The notes beneath the pieces were generated by a model. It had not been told where the DNA came from, searched no databases, and saw nothing but the letters and a program-made list of their open reading frames with translations. DNA of 64,000 nucleotides from Avena insularis (lineage: Eukaryota > Streptophyta > Magnoliopsida > Poales > Poaceae). A program made the translations under genes and the position numbers. The DNA lies in assembly GCA_023614405.1 (NCBI GenBank), contig CM042686.1, forward strand, positions 467,512,740-467,576,739. The letters run 5' to 3'. This document shows positions 60,727 through 64,000 of the stretch, one piece after another (the first letter of the stretch is position 1; each line of letters starts with the position of its first letter).

Positions 60727-63700
60727 TGTAACATCCCAAAACTTTAATCGAAGCTTAACAAGATCAAATCATCCAAAAATAGGGTTAGCAAAAACTTTTC
60801 CAAATTTAAAATGAAAGCATTCATATATGTATGCATTTAAAATAGGAGTTGTTTGAATTGCCATGATTGATTGATCCAATGCTTGTAAAATGTTTCTTAG
60901 GTGATTTAAAAATCATCTACATCATTCCTAAACTTTTCCTAAAGAAAATCAAATCAAAAAGAATTAAAAAGGAGGAATGGTCATTTTGGCAAATTTAACT
61001 CTCATGCCTACTTTGGCTATTCCTAGTACTCAATTCTTAACAGAAACAATTCTTGATCTTTGTACCCCTTGCTAGTACACATAATGAGGTACCAAGGCCC
61101 ACCTTTGGATCTGCTAAAAACATTCTGTTAACTATTTTAATTGGCATTTAAAAATTGAATCTAATGCATATGCATAGATCACCCTATTTCAAAAACCATC
61201 TTTTTGAGCTCCACTTTCAAAACCCTTGCAACTAGAGACTACCTATCACTAGTGGAGATCACTCAAAAATTTTGAAACCAAAATTCAAAACTTTCTTTCA
61301 TGCGGCCATTTCATCAAACACATGGCAGGCAGAATCAAACACAAAGAGCTAGCTCACTGTTTCTATAGAGTTTAGCCACCCATTTGACCACAAAACACTC
61401 CCTCTATCTCCACTTGATCAAACCATGCCATTACCACCCCAACCCCTACACCCTAGTGGCCAGACCAAGCCATGACGAGCACCAACTCGCCGGCCAAACT
61501 TGCCCTCACTCCAGCAGACCACCTCCTCCTTCCTCTCCATGTCTAGGAGGTAGCCAGCACCTCACCGCCCCTCTCTGTCCCCTGCCCGAGCCAAGTGCTG
61601 CCATGGACCACCGAGGAGCATGCCAGCGCCCTGTGCACAAGCCGCCGACCGCAGCCAGCCGTGCCGCCGCTCCGCCTTGGCGAACACCCAGACATCCCGT
61701 TCGCCGCCCAAAGCCTCACAGCCACCGCCGCCATGGACACCGCCGCTGCCGCCAGGCGCCACCTCACCTGCATCACAGCGTACCACCGCCCCTACGGCCG
61801 CATTCACTTCCTAGAGCACCGCCAGGGAACCTCCCATCGAACTCCATCCCTCGCCATGCCGCTAGCTCGCCGTAGCCATGTCGCCACCGTCGATCGCCCA
61901 TCCCGCTCGGTCTCACCGTCGGGCCTATAAAAGGAGCCCTCCCCAACCATTCTTCTCCACACCATTCCACTCCCCTCACCTCTCTGAACCTCACCCACCT
62001 CTAGCCGGAGCATGTGGAGTAGCAACTCACCGGAATTGGAACTAGAGCCGCCGCCTCTGGAGGAGAAGGGCGCCGTTGATTTCGACCGCCCCAAGCTCCG
62101 CCGCAACCGCGCCTCGCCTCACCGTCATCTTCCACGTCGTTTGCCCGCCTCACGACCCGCTGGATCCCCTGATGCCTCATGGACCCCCACCGAGCCGCTA
62201 GGGTTCGAGCTCGCCGGCGACCTGTTTGTCGTTGACGACGACCCTCAGCCGTTGATCTGCGTTTTAAGTGCCTCTGACAAGCAGGACCCCCCTGTTAGCT
62301 GAGCCCCGCACCACGGAGCGCCACTAGGCCAGCCCATTTCTTTTCCCGCGCTAGCCCATAGATTCAAATCTGTTTTTTCCTTTTTAGTTAAAACTAGTTT
62401 CTGTCCACTATTTTAAAATTCAATTCTGTGAGTTTGACAAATCCAAATTGTATGAAACCAATTTTGTATGAAAGGTATTGAAATAATATATCCAAGCCCG
62501 TTGGATTTATTTCAATTAGAGTTATAGATCTCTCCTAATAAAAATAACAAAACAGAAGCATTTGCACCTTGCAACATTTTTATAAAATCAACCAAGTTAG
62601 CTTTTGAGTTGATTCCAACTCTCAAAAATCACATTTCATCATATCTATGCAAATATGTAATAATATTAAGGTTTACATGCAGTGACTTTGGACTAGTACC
62701 AAAATAATGCTATATAGGCATTTCTAGTCATTTTAAATCATTAAATAATGAACTTAAACTAAAGTAATATTGATCCAACCCTTAAATCTCATTCCCACAT
62801 GTTAGAATATGTGGTGAGGACATGTGTCCACATGATCCCATATTTTGGTGGTGAATATTAAATTTTAGTTAAAATTTCAATGAGTAGAAATTACTTTTCT
62901 AAAATAAAAAGGATGAAACTATTGAATTAAAACTTGTGATGTTTGTGATGATAATAGATCATCCAATGTGTGTTTTAGAATGCTACTTAGCCTAGTTAAG
63001 AACTATTTGGTGATTGTGGACTCCCTATGTATTTATAGACGCTAGTACCGACCAAGCCTTCGAGGAGGAGGAGTTCTACCAAGAAGAAGAAGAAAACATC
63101 AACCACTGCACCAACCAAGGCAAGCTATTGTTAGCAAGCTAGAATTAAACTAGATGGTTTAGCAAAGATGCCTTAAGCATGCTTTGATCACACCCCTTTA
63201 ACTATTAGTACCCCAAGTCTTATTGACAAGTTTTACCTCCCTTAGTTTACACAAAGTTCTTTACTTAAATTTGAAGGTAGCATAAAAAGTATAAAACTTG
63301 ACCTACCTAGAAACCTTTAGATGTCACTCTATGGCAAGAGATTGAACCCATCACTTCCACCTTAGTGAACAATCTTAACTTAGTATCTTAGTATAGATCA
63401 AAAACTTGAGTCACTCTAGATGGGAATACTTGGTGAAAATGAATTATGAAAACCTTATAATGATGAGTCATTCTATTGAGATGTTTTGACAGGTGTTGAG
63501 AAACACAACTGGTTTATGATGATGAAAATGACGAGGCATGAGCCTTAACCCTTGTATAAAACTGATGGTTGGATTCGGATGCGATACCATTCCAAATTTA
63601 CCGTACAACCACATTACCTGAATTGGGTAAGGCTTAGCTCGAAATTTATATGCATTAGTATTAGTTCCCTCACGGGAGAGGTTTGAGCTGAGGCTACCTC

Positions 63701-64000
63701 TCAATGATGTCCACCTATGCAGTGCCCAAGATGAGTGATGGTCATGGTTGGGAGGCCATGCTCATAGGAGAGGTGCTTGTACTAGGGTGTGTAAAGGGAA
63801 GGTTATGTTTGATTATCTACATACTAAGTATGATGATTTAGGGTTATACCTGACAGATGTATCGAATCTTGTGGTGAAAGTGTACCACCTCTGCAGAGTG
63901 TCAAACTATTCAAATAGCCGCATCCGCGGTTATGGATAGTTGGAATGGCCATACTGTTTCGTTGTCAGATGTTTTCTAAATAACTTGAAACGAATGATGA
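60727..64000 (+). repeat. Element F 3' LTR, cut by the window end
   Basis: Matches 51001 to about 54375 of the 5' LTR. Differences are few in the AT-rich parts; the GC-rich block (61430-62330) carries several deletions relative to the 5' copy, for example around 61620-61690 and 62240-62290. About 0.64 kb of the LTR lies beyond 64000. Confidence 0.93.
61926..61934 (+). promoter_or_regulatory. TATA box in F 3' LTR
   Basis: GGGCCTATAAAAGGAGCCC, same as 52261-52269. It could drive read-through transcription past the right edge of the window. Confidence 0.6.

Larger units (their letters stand above)
51001..64000 (+). mobile_element. Element F: Tekay-type gypsy retrotransposon, plus strand, youngest dated element
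   Basis: 5' LTR 51001-54909, interior 54910-60726, 3' LTR from 60727 to past the window end. Same family as G: near-identical proteins, LTR ends TGTAACATCCC and GGGTGTTGACA, same primer site and purine tract. About 11 differences in the first 550 LTR bases (about 2 percent) make it the youngest element whose LTRs can be compared. Coding damage is light: a few stops and three or four small indels. The left flank of the insertion is GGAGT (50996-51000); the right flank lies outside. Confidence 0.93.

Overview
The window looks like intergenic heterochromatin from a large grass genome. It is probably a pooid grass (wheat, barley, rye or oat relatives). The evidence is that the whole 64 kb is accounted for by nested Ty3/gypsy LTR retrotransposons of plant lineages, with plant tRNA-Met and tRNA-Asp primer sites, and a TGATACGTC-type LTR that I associate with Triticeae and related grasses. 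I see no host gene, rRNA, tRNA, CRISPR array or bacterial feature. The species is an inference, not a read-out.

Layout, using letters for the elements. A is the oldest host element: a plus-strand Tekay-type gypsy element with chromodomain-like C-terminus, running from before base 1 to 49117, in pieces. Its 5' LTR is 1-2876 plus 7604-8080, split by solo LTR E (2877-7603, minus). Its leader and an extra gene upstream of gag (orf0) are 8081-9686. Element G (9687-27600, minus, complete Tekay-type element) is inserted there, between TSDs gacgt and gacat, and G in turn carries solo LTR D (17592-21813, minus) inside its gag, with perfect TSD atgca. A resumes with gag-pol at 27601-32341 and its 3' LTR at 32342-32931. 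Element B (32932-47165, plus, complete Tat-type element, TSD tagac) interrupts that LTR, which resumes at 47166-49117. C (49118-51000, plus, Athila-like, only 5' LTR, primer site and start of gag) follows, cut by F (51001 to beyond 64000, plus, same family as G). F has a full 5' LTR, orf0, gag, pol and most of its 3' LTR.

Relative age follows from nesting and from rough hand counts of LTR differences: A about 6-7 percent, B about 7 percent, G about 4 percent, F about 2 percent. D must be younger than G, and F younger than C. All protein genes are broken, mostly by changes that read as C-to-T or G-to-A (CAG, CAA, CGA and TGG turned into stops), as expected of methylated transposon DNA. F and G are the least damaged.

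Most worth a second look: (1) a multi-exon gene on the minus strand of B, downstream of pol, whose introns can be mapped by splice sites and by continuous reading frame, with a 59-bp tandem array inside its longest intron; (2) orf0, an extra coiled-coil, acidic-tailed protein upstream of gag in A, F and G; (3) in F and G a shared splice donor just after the primer site and two acceptors that lie directly against the orf0 and gag start codons, suggesting alternative splicing selects between the two genes.
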